Source: Candidatus Rokuibacteriota bacterium (GTDB taxonomy: Bacteria; Methylomirabilota; Methylomirabilia; Rokubacteriales; CSP1-6). From it: DNA of 64,000 bases. Within the stretch, counting starts at the first letter, position 1, and every line of letters starts with the position of its first letter. The notes under the pieces were generated by a model. The model did no database searches and was not told where the DNA came from. It worked only from the letters and a program-made list of their open reading frames with translations. This document shows positions 24,567 to 32,856 of the stretch, piece by piece. A program made the translations under genes and the position numbers. The stretch lies in NCBI GenBank assembly GCA_003220435.1, contig QHSL01000064.1, positions 1 through 64,000 on the forward strand, given 5' to 3'.

Positions 24567-26282
24567 CTATTCCTCGTCGTCGTCGTAGTCGTCGCCCCGC
24601 TGCTTGCCGCCGCGCCGCCCGCGGCGCCCGCCGCCCCGCTCCTCTTCCTTGGGCACCTCGACGATCGCGTGCGCCAGCTCCTTGAGCGAGAGACCGATGC
24701 GTCGCTCGTTCTGATCGACGCGGATGACCAGCAGCGTCAATTCGTCCCCCGCCGTGACCAGCTCGTCGGGGCGGCCGATGGGACGGTTCGACATCTGCGA
24801 GATGTGCAGCAGCCCGTCCACCCCCGGCTCCAGCTCGACGAAGGCACCGAAGTCGGTGAGACGGACGACCTTCCCGGTGACCCGCGAGCCCATCGGGTAC
24901 CGCTGGGCCACGGTGGTCCACGGGTCGGGCTGGATCTGCTTGAGCCCGAGCGAGATGCGCTTGTTCTCGCGATCGAGGTTCAGGATCTGCGTCTCGAGCT
25001 CCTGCCCCTTCTTGAGGATCTCCGAGGGGTGACCCACGTTGCGCGTCCAGGACATGTCCGAGATGTGCAGCAGGCCGTCCACGCCCGGCTCGAGCTCGAT
25101 GAACGCCCCGAAGTCGGTGAGGTTGCGGACACGACCGAGGGTCCGCGCGCCGGGCTTGTAGCGCTGCTCGATCGTCGCCCACGGATCGGGCTCGACCTGC
25201 TTCATGCCCAGCGAGATCCGCTTGGCGCCGCGGTTGACGTCGAGCACGATCACCTCGACGTCGTCGCCGACGTTGACGAGCTTCGAGGGGTGGCGGACGC
25301 GGCGAGTCCAGGACATCTCGGAGACGTGGACGAGCCCTTCGACGCCGGGCTCGAGCTCGATGAACGCCCCGTAGTTGGTGAGGCTCACGACCTTGCCGTG
25401 CGTCTTGGTGCCGGCGGCGTACGTCTTCTCGACGCGCTCCCACGGGTCCGACGACTTCTGCTTGTAGCCGAGCGAGACGCGGCCCGTCTCACGGTCGAAG
25501 TGGAGGACGACCACCTCGACCTGGTCGCCGACCTGGAAGATCTCCGAGGGATGGCCGACCCGACCCCAGCTCATGTCGGTCACGTGCAGCAGCCCGTCGA
25601 TCCCGCCGAGATCGATGAAGGCGCCGTAGTCCGTGATGTTCTTCACCGTGCCGGTGAGCACCATGCCCTCGGACAGCACCTCGAGCGTGTGCTTCTTCTT
25701 CTCCTCGCGCTCCTCCTCGAGGACCGAGCGGCGGGAGAGCACCACGTTGCCGCGGCGGCGATTGAGCTTGATGACCTTCGCCCGGATCGTCTGGCCCACC
25801 ATGGAGGCCAGATTCTTCACCGGCCGGAGATCGACCTGCGAGCCCGGCAAGAAGGCTTTGACCCCGACGTCGACGGCGAGGCCGCCCTTGACGACCTCGA
25901 CCACCCGCCCCTCGACCGGCGCGGATTTCTCGTAGGCCTGGGTGATCGCGTCCCAGACCTTGATCTTGTCGGCCTTGTCCTTGGAGAGGACGATGAGCCC
26001 TTCGGAGTCCTCCTTGGCCTCGAGGTAGACCTCGATCTCCTCGCCCACCTTCGGCAGCGCGCCGTGGCGGTGGAACTCCTCGATCGGGATCGCTCCCTCG
26101 CTCTTGTAGCCCACGTCCACGAGCACCTCGCTCGAGCCGACGTGGACGACACGGCCGCGGACGACCTCACCCTCCTCGAACTCGGTCACGCCGGTGCCGT
26201 ACCAATCCTCCATCCGTTCCTCGGCCGCGTCTCCGCCCTCCCCGCGCGGTCCGCCGAGGGTATGCCGTGGTTCGTTCATCAT
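24567..26282 (-). CDS. rpsA: 30S ribosomal protein S1
   Basis: The 571-residue protein has six S1/OB repeats. Two degenerate ones form the N-terminus; then four canonical ones appear with recurring GAFIDL or GAFIELEPGVEGL, LHxSxMSW and V..LDxxRxRISLG segments. An acidic end (DDYDDDEE) closes the chain. S1 unwinds and recruits mRNA to the 30S subunit. GGGAGGA stands about 9 bases before the double ATG at 26282/26279. It follows the cmk-plsC fusion, as cmk-rpsA does in many bacteria. Confidence 0.97.
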   Translation of the reverse strand: MMNEPRHTLGGPRGEGGDAAEERMEDWYGTGVTEFEEGEVVRGRVVHVGSSEVLVDVGYKSEGAIPIEEFHRHGALPKVGEEIEVYLEAKEDSEGLIVLSKDKADKIKVWDAITQAYEKSAPVEGRVVEVVKGGLAVDVGVKAFLPGSQVDLRPVKNLASMVGQTIRAKVIKLNRRRGNVVLSRRSVLEEEREEKKKHTLEVLSEGMVLTGTVKNITDYGAFIDLGGIDGLLHVTDMSWGRVGHPSEIFQVGDQVEVVVLHFDRETGRVSLGYKQKSSDPWERVEKTYAAGTKTHGKVVSLTNYGAFIELEPGVEGLVHVSEMSWTRRVRHPSKLVNVGDDVEVIVLDVNRGAKRISLGMKQVEPDPWATIEQRYKPGARTLGRVRNLTDFGAFIELEPGVDGLLHISDMSWTRNVGHPSEILKKGQELETQILNLDRENKRISLGLKQIQPDPWTTVAQRYPMGSRVTGKVVRLTDFGAFVELEPGVDGLLHISQMSNRPIGRPDELVTAGDELTLLVIRVDQNERRIGLSLKELAHAIVEVPKEEERGGGRRGRRGGKQRGDDYDDDEE

Positions 26283-26304
26283 GCCGCCAAGTCCTCCCGT
26301 CCTT

Positions 26305-27669
26305 TTATTTGCTTCGACCTGCGTACGACGCGGGCTGGGGCCTGTGGGCGCCGCCCGTGATACCGTCTCGCAGCCGCGCGATCGCCTCCATCATCTCGCG
26401 GCTGACAATTTCGTATCGCTGCTTGCGGTCTCCGCCGTGCTCGCCGTCGAACCGCAGCGGCTCGCCGAACGTGACCGTCACTTTCGTCGGGCGCGGCAAG
26501 CGCTGCCCGCGGGGCCACGCGCGCCCAGAGCCCCTCACGTACACCGGGACCACCGGAGCGCCGCTCATGACCGCCAGCATGCCGGCCCCGGCCTTGGCCG
26601 GCCTGAGGACGCCCTCGTCGCCGCGGGTGCCCTCCGGGAAAATCAGGAGTGCCCGCCCGTCGGCGAGGGCCCGCATCGCCGTGCGCAGCGCCCCAGGGTC
26701 GGCCCCCTCGCGCCGGATCGGTCGCGCATTCAGTCGCCGGATCAACCCGCCGAATCCCGGGATCTCAAACAATTCCGCCTTTGCCAGGAAAGTCAGCTGC
26801 CGGCCGGCGGCGCCCCCGATCAGCGGCGGATCGAGGACGCTCGAGTGGTTCGCGACCAGCAGCGCCGGTCCTGTGGCCGGGATATTCTCACGTCCGGTCG
26901 ATTCCAGGCGGAACAACGTGCGCAGGAGCCCCACGGCCAAAATCCTCATGACCGTGTACAGCCGGTTCGCGCGCGGTGGCCCGTCGACGGGGGGCTCGGC
27001 GTCGCGCCGGTGCAGATCGACCGCCGCGGCCATCCGTTCGACGACCTGGTCGGCGGTGAGGTCGGACGTATCGACCTCGATCGCCCCGGGCGCCCTGCGG
27101 AGCGGCGCCAGCTCGCGCGTCTCGTCCTGGACGTCCCGGGCCCGCAGCTCGTTCGTGATCGCGTCGAGCGGCGCCGTCGCCCCGACCGCGCTCAGCTCGG
27201 CCCGGCGACGGCGGGCGCGTGCCTCCAGCGTGGCGGACAGGTAGAACTTCACCTCGGCGTCAGGACACACGACCGTCCCGGTGTCGCGCCCTTCGAGGAC
27301 GACGGCCCCTTCGGCCGCCAGCTGCCGCTGCAACGGCGTGACCTTCCCGCGCACGGCAGCGAGCGTCGTAATCTCCGAAGTGACTCGGGCGACCTCCTGG
27401 CTCTTGACCGCTTCCGTCACGTCCTCCCCGTTCAGGTAGACGTGCCCGGCCTCCACCGAGATCGTCAGCGGCGCCAGGTGCGCGTGCAGCTCCGGCCCGT
27501 CGCGCGGCGGGATCCCGGCCCGCATGACGCTCAGCGCGAGGGCGCGATACATCGCGCCGGTCGGCACCAGCGTGTAGCCGAGGCGCTCGGCCAGAAGGCG
27601 CGCCGCGGTGCTCTTGCCGGCCCCCGCGGGGCCGTCGATCGTGATCACCGGCTCCTTTCGCCGCGTCAC
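26305..27669 (-). CDS. cmk: Fusion of cytidylate kinase and PlsC-type acyltransferase
   Basis: The 454-residue chain carries two enzymes. Residues 1 to about 225 are CMP kinase: ITIDGPAGAGKSTAARLLAERLG, PTGAMYRA, LEGRDTGTVVCPDA and the Asp/Arg-rich LID. Residues from about 235 form a 1-acylglycerol-3-phosphate O-acyltransferase domain with NHSSVLDPPL (the NHxxxxD active site), AKAELFEIPGFG and FPEGTRGDEG. The halves therefore join nucleotide salvage with phosphatidic acid synthesis. The start may be GTG 27669 or a later in-frame GTG seven codons on, which has AAGGAG before it. Confidence 0.92.
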   Translation of the reverse strand: MTRRKEPVITIDGPAGAGKSTAARLLAERLGYTLVPTGAMYRALALSVMRAGIPPRDGPELHAHLAPLTISVEAGHVYLNGEDVTEAVKSQEVARVTSEITTLAAVRGKVTPLQRQLAAEGAVVLEGRDTGTVVCPDAEVKFYLSATLEARARRRRAELSAVGATAPLDAITNELRARDVQDETRELAPLRRAPGAIEVDTSDLTADQVVERMAAAVDLHRRDAEPPVDGPPRANRLYTVMRILAVGLLRTLFRLESTGRENIPATGPALLVANHSSVLDPPLIGGAAGRQLTFLAKAELFEIPGFGGLIRRLNARPIRREGADPGALRTAMRALADGRALLIFPEGTRGDEGVLRPAKAGAGMLAVMSGAPVVPVYVRGSGRAWPRGQRLPRPTKVTVTFGEPLRFDGEHGGDRKQRYEIVSREMMEAIARLRDGITGGAHRPQPASYAGRSK

Positions 27670-27690
27670 TCTTCTACGACCACCCGGGCC

Positions 27691-28539
27691 TCACCGCAAG
27701 CCCTCGCGCACGGCCTTGATCCGCGCGAGCACCGCGCGGAGGACGTCGGCGTCCCCGGCGTCGATGGCACGCTGGAGATCGGCAAGCGCCCGGCCGAACG
27801 CGTCGACGCACGCCGACAGGGCCGCCCGGTTTGCCAGGAAGACCTCCGCCCACATGTCCGGGTCGCCGGCGGCGATGCGTGTGGTGTCCTTGAACCCGCG
27901 CGCCGCGAGCTCGAGGGCAGCCGGGTCGACGCGGCCGGCGCCGTCGACCAGCGCGCACGCGATCAGGTGCGGAAGGTGGCTGATCGCCGCCACCGACCGG
28001 TCGTGCGTCTCCGGGTCGAGCGTGCTCACGCGCGCGCCCAGGGCTTCCCAGAACTCGGTGGCCGCCTTGACGGCGCGGAGCTCGGTTCGATCGGTCGGGG
28101 TCACGACGACCGTGGCGCCGCGGAACAGATCCACGCGGGCGACGCGATAGCCGCTCTGCTCGGAGCCGGCCATCGGGTGGCTGCCGACGAACGCGAGCGG
28201 GCGGGCGGCGGCGAGCCGCTCGGCCGCGCGGACGATGTTGCCCTTGGTCGAGCCCACGTCGGTGATCACCACGCCGTCGGAGGTCGCGTGCCACACGCGC
28301 TCGAGCAACCCCTCGATCGCCAGGACCGGCGCCGCCAGCAGGACGAAGTCGGCCTGCCGCACTCCCACCTCGAGGTCCGTCGTGGCTGCGTCGAGCGTGC
28401 CGTCGTCCAGGGCCGGCCGCAGCCGGGCCGCGTCGCGCCCGATGCCGACGATCCGACCCGCGAGCGCGCCGGCCCTTGCCGCCTTCGCGACCGACCCACC
28501 GAGCAGGCCGACCCCCACGACCGCAAGCTCGCGGATCAC
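27691..28539 (-). CDS. tyrA: Prephenate (or arogenate) dehydrogenase
   Basis: The 282-residue enzyme starts at GTG 28539 within the hisC stop overlap. A Rossmann start (IRELAVVGVGLLGGSVAKAAR), DVGSTKGNIV, GSHPMAGSEQSGY and HDRSVAAISHLPHLIA are hallmark TyrA segments. It oxidatively decarboxylates prephenate or arogenate in tyrosine synthesis. It lacks a fused chorismate mutase or ACT domain. It acts with the adjacent pheA and hisC products. Confidence 0.95.
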   Translation of the reverse strand: MIRELAVVGVGLLGGSVAKAARAGALAGRIVGIGRDAARLRPALDDGTLDAATTDLEVGVRQADFVLLAAPVLAIEGLLERVWHATSDGVVITDVGSTKGNIVRAAERLAAARPLAFVGSHPMAGSEQSGYRVARVDLFRGATVVVTPTDRTELRAVKAATEFWEALGARVSTLDPETHDRSVAAISHLPHLIACALVDGAGRVDPAALELAARGFKDTTRIAAGDPDMWAEVFLANRAALSACVDAFGRALADLQRAIDAGDADVLRAVLARIKAVREGLR

Positions 28540-29648
28540 CCGGAGGTCTTTCCGAGAACCACGCGGAGCGCCTTCACCAGCTTCCGGTTCTCCTCGGGGG
28601 TGCCGACGGTGATCCGCAGCGCGGTCTCCAGCCCGAACGGCGTCATCGGCCGCACGATCACTCCGTGATGCAGGAGCTTCTGGTAGATGTCCGCCGCGCT
28701 GCGGCCGGCGTCGACCAGGATGAAGTTGGCGCGCGAGGGCACGTAGGAGAGCCCGAGGCGCTTGAACTCGTCGTAGAGGAAGTGCCGACCCGCCTCGATC
28801 ATCCGCACACACTCGAGCACGTGCGCCTCGTCGTCGAGGGCGGCCAGGGCCGCCGCCTGGGCGAGCGAGTTCACGTTGAACGGCTGGCGGATCCGGTTCA
28901 TGAGCGCGATCGCGTCGGCATCGGCGACGCCGTACCCGACGCGGAGCCCCGCCAGGCTCGTGGCCTTCGAGAACGTGCGGAGAACGACGACCTTCCGTCC
29001 CTGCTTGACGTGGGCCAGCGTGTCGGGGAAGTCGGGGCCCATCGCGAACTCGATGTACGCCTCGTCGAACACCACGATCGTGCGCTCCGGGACACGGGTC
29101 ATGAAGTGCTCGACCTCGTCCCGCGTGACGATCGTGGCCGACGGATTGTTCGGGTTCGCGATGAACACGACCTTGGTCATCGGCGTGATCGCCCGCGCCA
29201 TCGCCTCGAGGTCCAGCCGGAAGTCCTTCAGCATCACCATGACCCGGACGCCGCCGGCGGCCTGGACGATCATCGGGTACACCACGAACGACGGGTGCGG
29301 CACCACCGCCTCGTCGCCCGGTCGCAGAAACGAGCGGACGAGCAGCTCGATGAGCTCGTTGGAGCCGTTGCCGAGCACGACCTGATCGGGCATCACGCCG
29401 TGCTTCTTGGCCAGGGCCTGCCGAAGATAGAAGCCGCTGCCGTCCGGATAGCGATTCAGCGAGTTCAGCGCCGACATGATCGCCTTCTGCACGCGGTCCG
29501 ACGGCGGCAGGGGGTTCTCGTTCGAAGCGAGCTTGATGGCATCGTGGATCGTGAGCTCGCGCTCGACCTCTTCGATCGGCTTGCCGGGCTCGTACGGCGC
29601 GATGCCCAGGATGTGTTCGTTCGCGAGCGACTCCCACTGCGTTGACAA
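28536..29648 (-). CDS. hisC: Histidinol-phosphate/aromatic aminotransferase (class I/II, PLP)
   Basis: The 370-residue enzyme starts at TTG 29648, preceded by AAGGAGA. HisC features are IKLASNENPLPPS, RYPDGSGFYLRQALA, GNGSNELIELL, ANPNNPSA, DEAYIEFA and RTFSKATSLAGLRVGYG, with the PLP-binding Lys. Being placed between pheA and tyrA, it may mainly serve as an aromatic-amino-acid aminotransferase, as is known for hisC homologues in aromatic supra-operons. The gap to pheA is 11 bp. Confidence 0.94.
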   Translation of the reverse strand: MSTQWESLANEHILGIAPYEPGKPIEEVERELTIHDAIKLASNENPLPPSDRVQKAIMSALNSLNRYPDGSGFYLRQALAKKHGVMPDQVVLGNGSNELIELLVRSFLRPGDEAVVPHPSFVVYPMIVQAAGGVRVMVMLKDFRLDLEAMARAITPMTKVVFIANPNNPSATIVTRDEVEHFMTRVPERTIVVFDEAYIEFAMGPDFPDTLAHVKQGRKVVVLRTFSKATSLAGLRVGYGVADADAIALMNRIRQPFNVNSLAQAAALAALDDEAHVLECVRMIEAGRHFLYDEFKRLGLSYVPSRANFILVDAGRSAADIYQKLLHHGVIVRPMTPFGLETALRITVGTPEENRKLVKALRVVLGKTSG

Positions 29649-29659
29649 GGCTCTCTCCT

Positions 29660-30721
29660 TTACCCGGCCGGGTAGGACCCGAGGACCTTCAGGAACAGGG
29701 TCCGCTCCCCGATCTCGCTCAACGCCGATGCGACCTGGGACGTATCGCGATGGCCCTCGACGTCCACGAAGATGACGTATTCCCACGGCCGCTGCTTGGC
29801 CGGGCGCGACTCGATCTTCGTCAGATTGATGCCGAGCCGCGCGAGCGGCTCGAGGATCCGGTAGAGCGTGCCGGGCTCGTTGCGCATCGCGAACAGGATC
29901 GACGTCTTGTCGCGTCCCGTCGGGCCGCTCGGATGGCGGCCCACGACCAGGAAGCGGGTCGAGTTGTGCGGGTTGTCCTCGATGCGCGGCCTCAGGACCG
30001 GCACGCCGTAGAGCTCGCCCGCGAGCTCGGAAGCGATCGCGGCCACGGTGGCGTCGGCGCTCGCCATCTCGGCGGCGCCCGCGGTGGAGAAGACCTGCTC
30101 GGTCGGGACCTCGGGCAGGTGCGCGGCGAGCCAGGTGCGGCACTGGGCGAGCCCCTGGGGATGCGACAGCACGCGCTTGACCTCCGAGAGCTCGGCGGCC
30201 CTCGACAGGAGCTGCTGGGAGATGTTCAGGCGGAGCTCGCCGCAGATGATCACGTTGGAGTCGATCAGCAGGTCCAGCGTCACGTTGACGGCTCCCTCGG
30301 TGCTGTTCTCCACTGGCACGACGCCGAAGTCGGCGCGCCGGCGCTCCACCTCGTCGAACACCTCGCCGACGGAGCGCGCCGGTTTGTAGACCACGGACGC
30401 GCCGAAGCGCTGGAGGGCGGCCTGGTGGGTGAAAGTCGCCTGCGGACCGAGGTAGGCGACCGTCAGCGGGGACTCGAGGGCGCGGGACGCCGAGAGCACT
30501 TCCCGCCAGATCGCGCCGATCGCCTCGGCGGTGAGCGGCCCGCCGCTCGTCGCGATCAGGCGCCCGAAAATCTCGGCCTCACGCTCCGGGGCATAGATCG
30601 GCACTCCCTGCCTGCGTTTGAGGTCTCCGACCTGGAGGACGGCCTCGGCGCGTTGGTTGAGGAGGCGGAGGATTTGGTTATCGAGGTCGTTAATCCTGGA
30701 ACGCCAATCGTCCAGGTTCAT
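29660..30721 (-). CDS. pheA: Bifunctional chorismate mutase/prephenate dehydratase (P-protein)
   Basis: The 353-residue enzyme starts at ATG 30721. The AroQ chorismate mutase lies at about 1-85 (DDWRSRINDLDNQILRLLNQRAE). Prephenate dehydratase follows, with VAYLGPQATFTHQAA, VVPVENSTEGAVNVTLDLL and the catalytic NSTRF. The C-terminal ACT domain has PGTLYRILEPLARLGINLTKIESRP, which implies phenylalanine feedback. It heads a minus-strand operon with its own promoter at 30760-30789. Confidence 0.97.
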   Translation of the reverse strand: MNLDDWRSRINDLDNQILRLLNQRAEAVLQVGDLKRRQGVPIYAPEREAEIFGRLIATSGGPLTAEAIGAIWREVLSASRALESPLTVAYLGPQATFTHQAALQRFGASVVYKPARSVGEVFDEVERRRADFGVVPVENSTEGAVNVTLDLLIDSNVIICGELRLNISQQLLSRAAELSEVKRVLSHPQGLAQCRTWLAAHLPEVPTEQVFSTAGAAEMASADATVAAIASELAGELYGVPVLRPRIEDNPHNSTRFLVVGRHPSGPTGRDKTSILFAMRNEPGTLYRILEPLARLGINLTKIESRPAKQRPWEYVIFVDVEGHRDTSQVASALSEIGERTLFLKVLGSYPAG

Positions 30722-30759
30722 AGGGACTCCCACTACTCCGGGCTCTCGGGATACCGCGC

Positions 30760-30789
30760 ATTATAGGCCCACGGTTTCGGCAAGGGCAA
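30760..30789 (-). promoter_or_regulatory. Sigma-70 promoter for the pheA operon
   Basis: On the minus strand a perfect TATAAT (30760-30765) lies 18 bases after TTGCCC (30784-30789). The site starts just after the rluB stop codon, and the expected leader to the pheA ATG is about 32 bases. Confidence 0.7.
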
Positions 30790-30790
30790 G

Positions 30791-31540
30791 TTACCTGCCC
30801 CCCCGTCGCGGTGGCGGCCCGTCGGCGACGGCGGCGCGGAGCGCCCGCACCTCGCTCGCGGTGAGTGGCCGCGAGGCGCCGGGCGGGAGCGCGCCGAGCG
30901 CGACGGCGCCGAACTCGGTCCGGCGCAGCCGCACCACCCGATGTCCGAGCGCTTCGCAGTAGCGCTTGACCTCGTGCTTGCGGCCTTCGGCGAACGTGAG
31001 GCGCACGCGGCTCTCGCGTGGCCCGGTGTCGAGAAGCTCGACCGCGAGCGGCCGCGCCGGCCCGTCGTCCAGCGCGACGCCGCGCCGCCACCGGGCGAGC
31101 GCCGCGCGCGCGACGGGGCCTTCGACACTCGCCTCGTAGATGCGCGGCAGCGCGTAGCGCGGGTGGAGGAGCCGATGAGTCAACGGCCCGTCGTTGGTGA
31201 GCAGGAGCGCGCCTTCGACGTCCCAATCGAGACGGCCCACCGGATAGAGGCGCACGTCGCTGGTCACGAGGTCCGCCACGACCGGGCGCCCCTGCGGGTC
31301 GCTGAGCGTGGTGACATAGCCGCGGGGCTTGTTGAGCAGCACGTAGCGCTTCGCCTCGGCCGGCGGCAGCGGACGGTCGTGGACCGTGATCGCGTCGAGC
31401 TCGGGATCGGCCAGAGTGGCGGGACTGCGCGTGACGATGCCGTTGACGGCAACGTGGCCGTCGACGATCAGGCGGTCACCCCCCCGTCGAGACGTCAGCC
31501 CCGCCTGCGCCAGGATCTTGTTGAGTCTCAGCTTGGCCAT
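30791..31540 (-). CDS. rluB: RluB/RsuA-family 23S/16S rRNA pseudouridine synthase
   Basis: The 249-residue enzyme has an N-terminal S4 RNA-binding domain (LRLNKILAQAGLTSRRGGDRLI). The RsuA-type catalytic domain has LLNKPRGYVTTLSDPQGRPVV and PVGRLDWDVEGALLLTNDG with the catalytic Asp, and later EGRKHEVKRYCEALG. Genomic coupling to scpA-scpB is typical of RluB. Its ATG lies 65 bp inside scpB, so translation is coupled. Specificity (RluB versus RluE or RsuA) is inferred from context. Confidence 0.92.
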   Translation of the reverse strand: MAKLRLNKILAQAGLTSRRGGDRLIVDGHVAVNGIVTRSPATLADPELDAITVHDRPLPPAEAKRYVLLNKPRGYVTTLSDPQGRPVVADLVTSDVRLYPVGRLDWDVEGALLLTNDGPLTHRLLHPRYALPRIYEASVEGPVARAALARWRRGVALDDGPARPLAVELLDTGPRESRVRLTFAEGRKHEVKRYCEALGHRVVRLRRTEFGAVALGALPPGASRPLTASEVRALRAAVADGPPPRRGGR

Positions 31541-32099
31541 GCTCGGCGGGGACAGCCGCCAGCTCGGGGATGATCAGCTCGCCCTCGACCTTGGGCAGAT
31601 CGGCGAGATCGCGCAGCCCGAACGCGACCAGAAACTCGCGCGTCGTCTCGAAGAGGTAGGGCCGCCCGGGAGCCTCCTTGCGACCGGTGATGCGAACGAG
31701 TCGGCGCTCGAGCAGGTTCTCGAGCACGGCATCCGAGTTCACGCCGCGGACCGCGTCGATCTCGGGACGGGACACTGGCTGCTTGTAGGCGACGATCGCC
31801 AGGGCCTCGAGGGCCGGCCGCGACAGGCGGGCGCGCGTCCGCGCCCGGGCGAGCCGCACGAGCCACGGGGCCAGCTCCGGACGCGTCATCATCCGATAGC
31901 CGCCGCCGACCTCGACGATCTGCAGTCCCTGGCTCGAAGCGTCGTAGCGCGCGCGCAGCTCGTCGACGAGCGCGCGCGCCTCGCGGAGATCGCCCAGGTC
32001 CAGCACCTCGCGGATGCGCTCGGCTTCCAGCGGCACGTCGGAGGCGAACAGGAGCGCTTCGACGACGTCAGTTGGCGTCGGCACGGGCAGCCTCCCCAT
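31476..32099 (-). CDS. scpB: Segregation and condensation protein B
   Basis: The 207-residue protein matches ScpB with two winged-helix domains: VVEALLFASDVPLEAERIREVL, GGYRMMTRPELAPWL, SRPALEALAIVAYKQPVSRPEIDAVRGVNSD and GRPYLFETTREFLVAFGL. It forms the SMC-ScpAB condensin complex. The tail is Ala/Gly-rich. Its start overlaps scpA by 32 bp and its end overlaps rluB by 65 bp. Confidence 0.96.
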   Translation of the reverse strand: MGRLPVPTPTDVVEALLFASDVPLEAERIREVLDLGDLREARALVDELRARYDASSQGLQIVEVGGGYRMMTRPELAPWLVRLARARTRARLSRPALEALAIVAYKQPVSRPEIDAVRGVNSDAVLENLLERRLVRITGRKEAPGRPYLFETTREFLVAFGLRDLADLPKVEGELIIPELAAVPAEHGQAETQQDPGAGGADVSTGG

Positions 32100-32856
32100 T
32101 CGGGATCGTGGTCTGGCGTTCGATGACTATCTCGCCGAAGAGCTCCGTCTGCTGCGTCTTGATCCGACCGAGCCGCACCAGCTCGAGCACCGCCAGCAGC
32201 GACACGACGATCTCCGAGCGGCGGCGATCGCCGGACGTCAGCGACGAGAAGAGCAGCGACCAGGTGTCGCGCAACACCGATAGGATCATCGTCATGCGCT
32301 CGAGCACCGAGGGCGCGTTCGGTTCCACCTCGCGCGGCCGCTGCCGGGTCTGCTCCTCGATGAGGCGCTTCAGCGTCCGCTCGAGCAGGTGCACGCTCAA
32401 GTCCTCGAGCGGCACCTCCTCGGGTGGGGGCAGCGTGCTACCGGTACGGCCCCACACCAGGCTCTGCTCGGCCTCCCGCTGGGCCAGCCACTCGCCGAGC
32501 GCCTTGACCCGCGCGTACTCGCGCAGGCGCGCCTCGAGCTCCAGACGCAGGGTCAGACCGTCCTCGTCCAGCTCCTCGTCCGGCGTCTCGTCGGGCGGGA
32601 CCAGGAGCTTGGACTTGAGATAGATCAGCGTCGCGGCCATGACGAGATAGGCGCCCGCCGCCTCGAGGTCGCGGAACTCCATCGCCTCCAGGTGGGCGAG
32701 GTACTGGTCGGTGATCGTGCGCACCGGAAGGTGCGCCAGATCGATCTCGTTCGTGCGGCAGAGGTGCAGGAGCAGATCGAACGGCCCCTCGAAGCCCCCG
32801 ACGCGAAGGGTGAGGTCGCGCGAAGCGTCGAGGGTGTCCCGTGACTCGTCGCTCAT
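32068..32856 (-). CDS. scpA: Segregation and condensation protein A
   Basis: The 262-residue kleisin subunit starts at ATG 32856 in an ATGA overlap with trpS. Characteristic segments are FEGPFDLLLHLCRTNEIDLAHLPV, ITDQYLAHLE, AGAYLVMAATLIYLKSKLLVP and a C-terminal winged helix (IVVSLLAVLELVRLGRIKTQQTELFGEIVI). It bridges SMC heads in chromosome condensation. A longer reading upstream lies within trpS and is rejected. Confidence 0.96.
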   Translation of the reverse strand: MSDESRDTLDASRDLTLRVGGFEGPFDLLLHLCRTNEIDLAHLPVRTITDQYLAHLEAMEFRDLEAAGAYLVMAATLIYLKSKLLVPPDETPDEELDEDGLTLRLELEARLREYARVKALGEWLAQREAEQSLVWGRTGSTLPPPEEVPLEDLSVHLLERTLKRLIEEQTRQRPREVEPNAPSVLERMTMILSVLRDTWSLLFSSLTSGDRRRSEIVVSLLAVLELVRLGRIKTQQTELFGEIVIERQTTIPNGEAARADAN

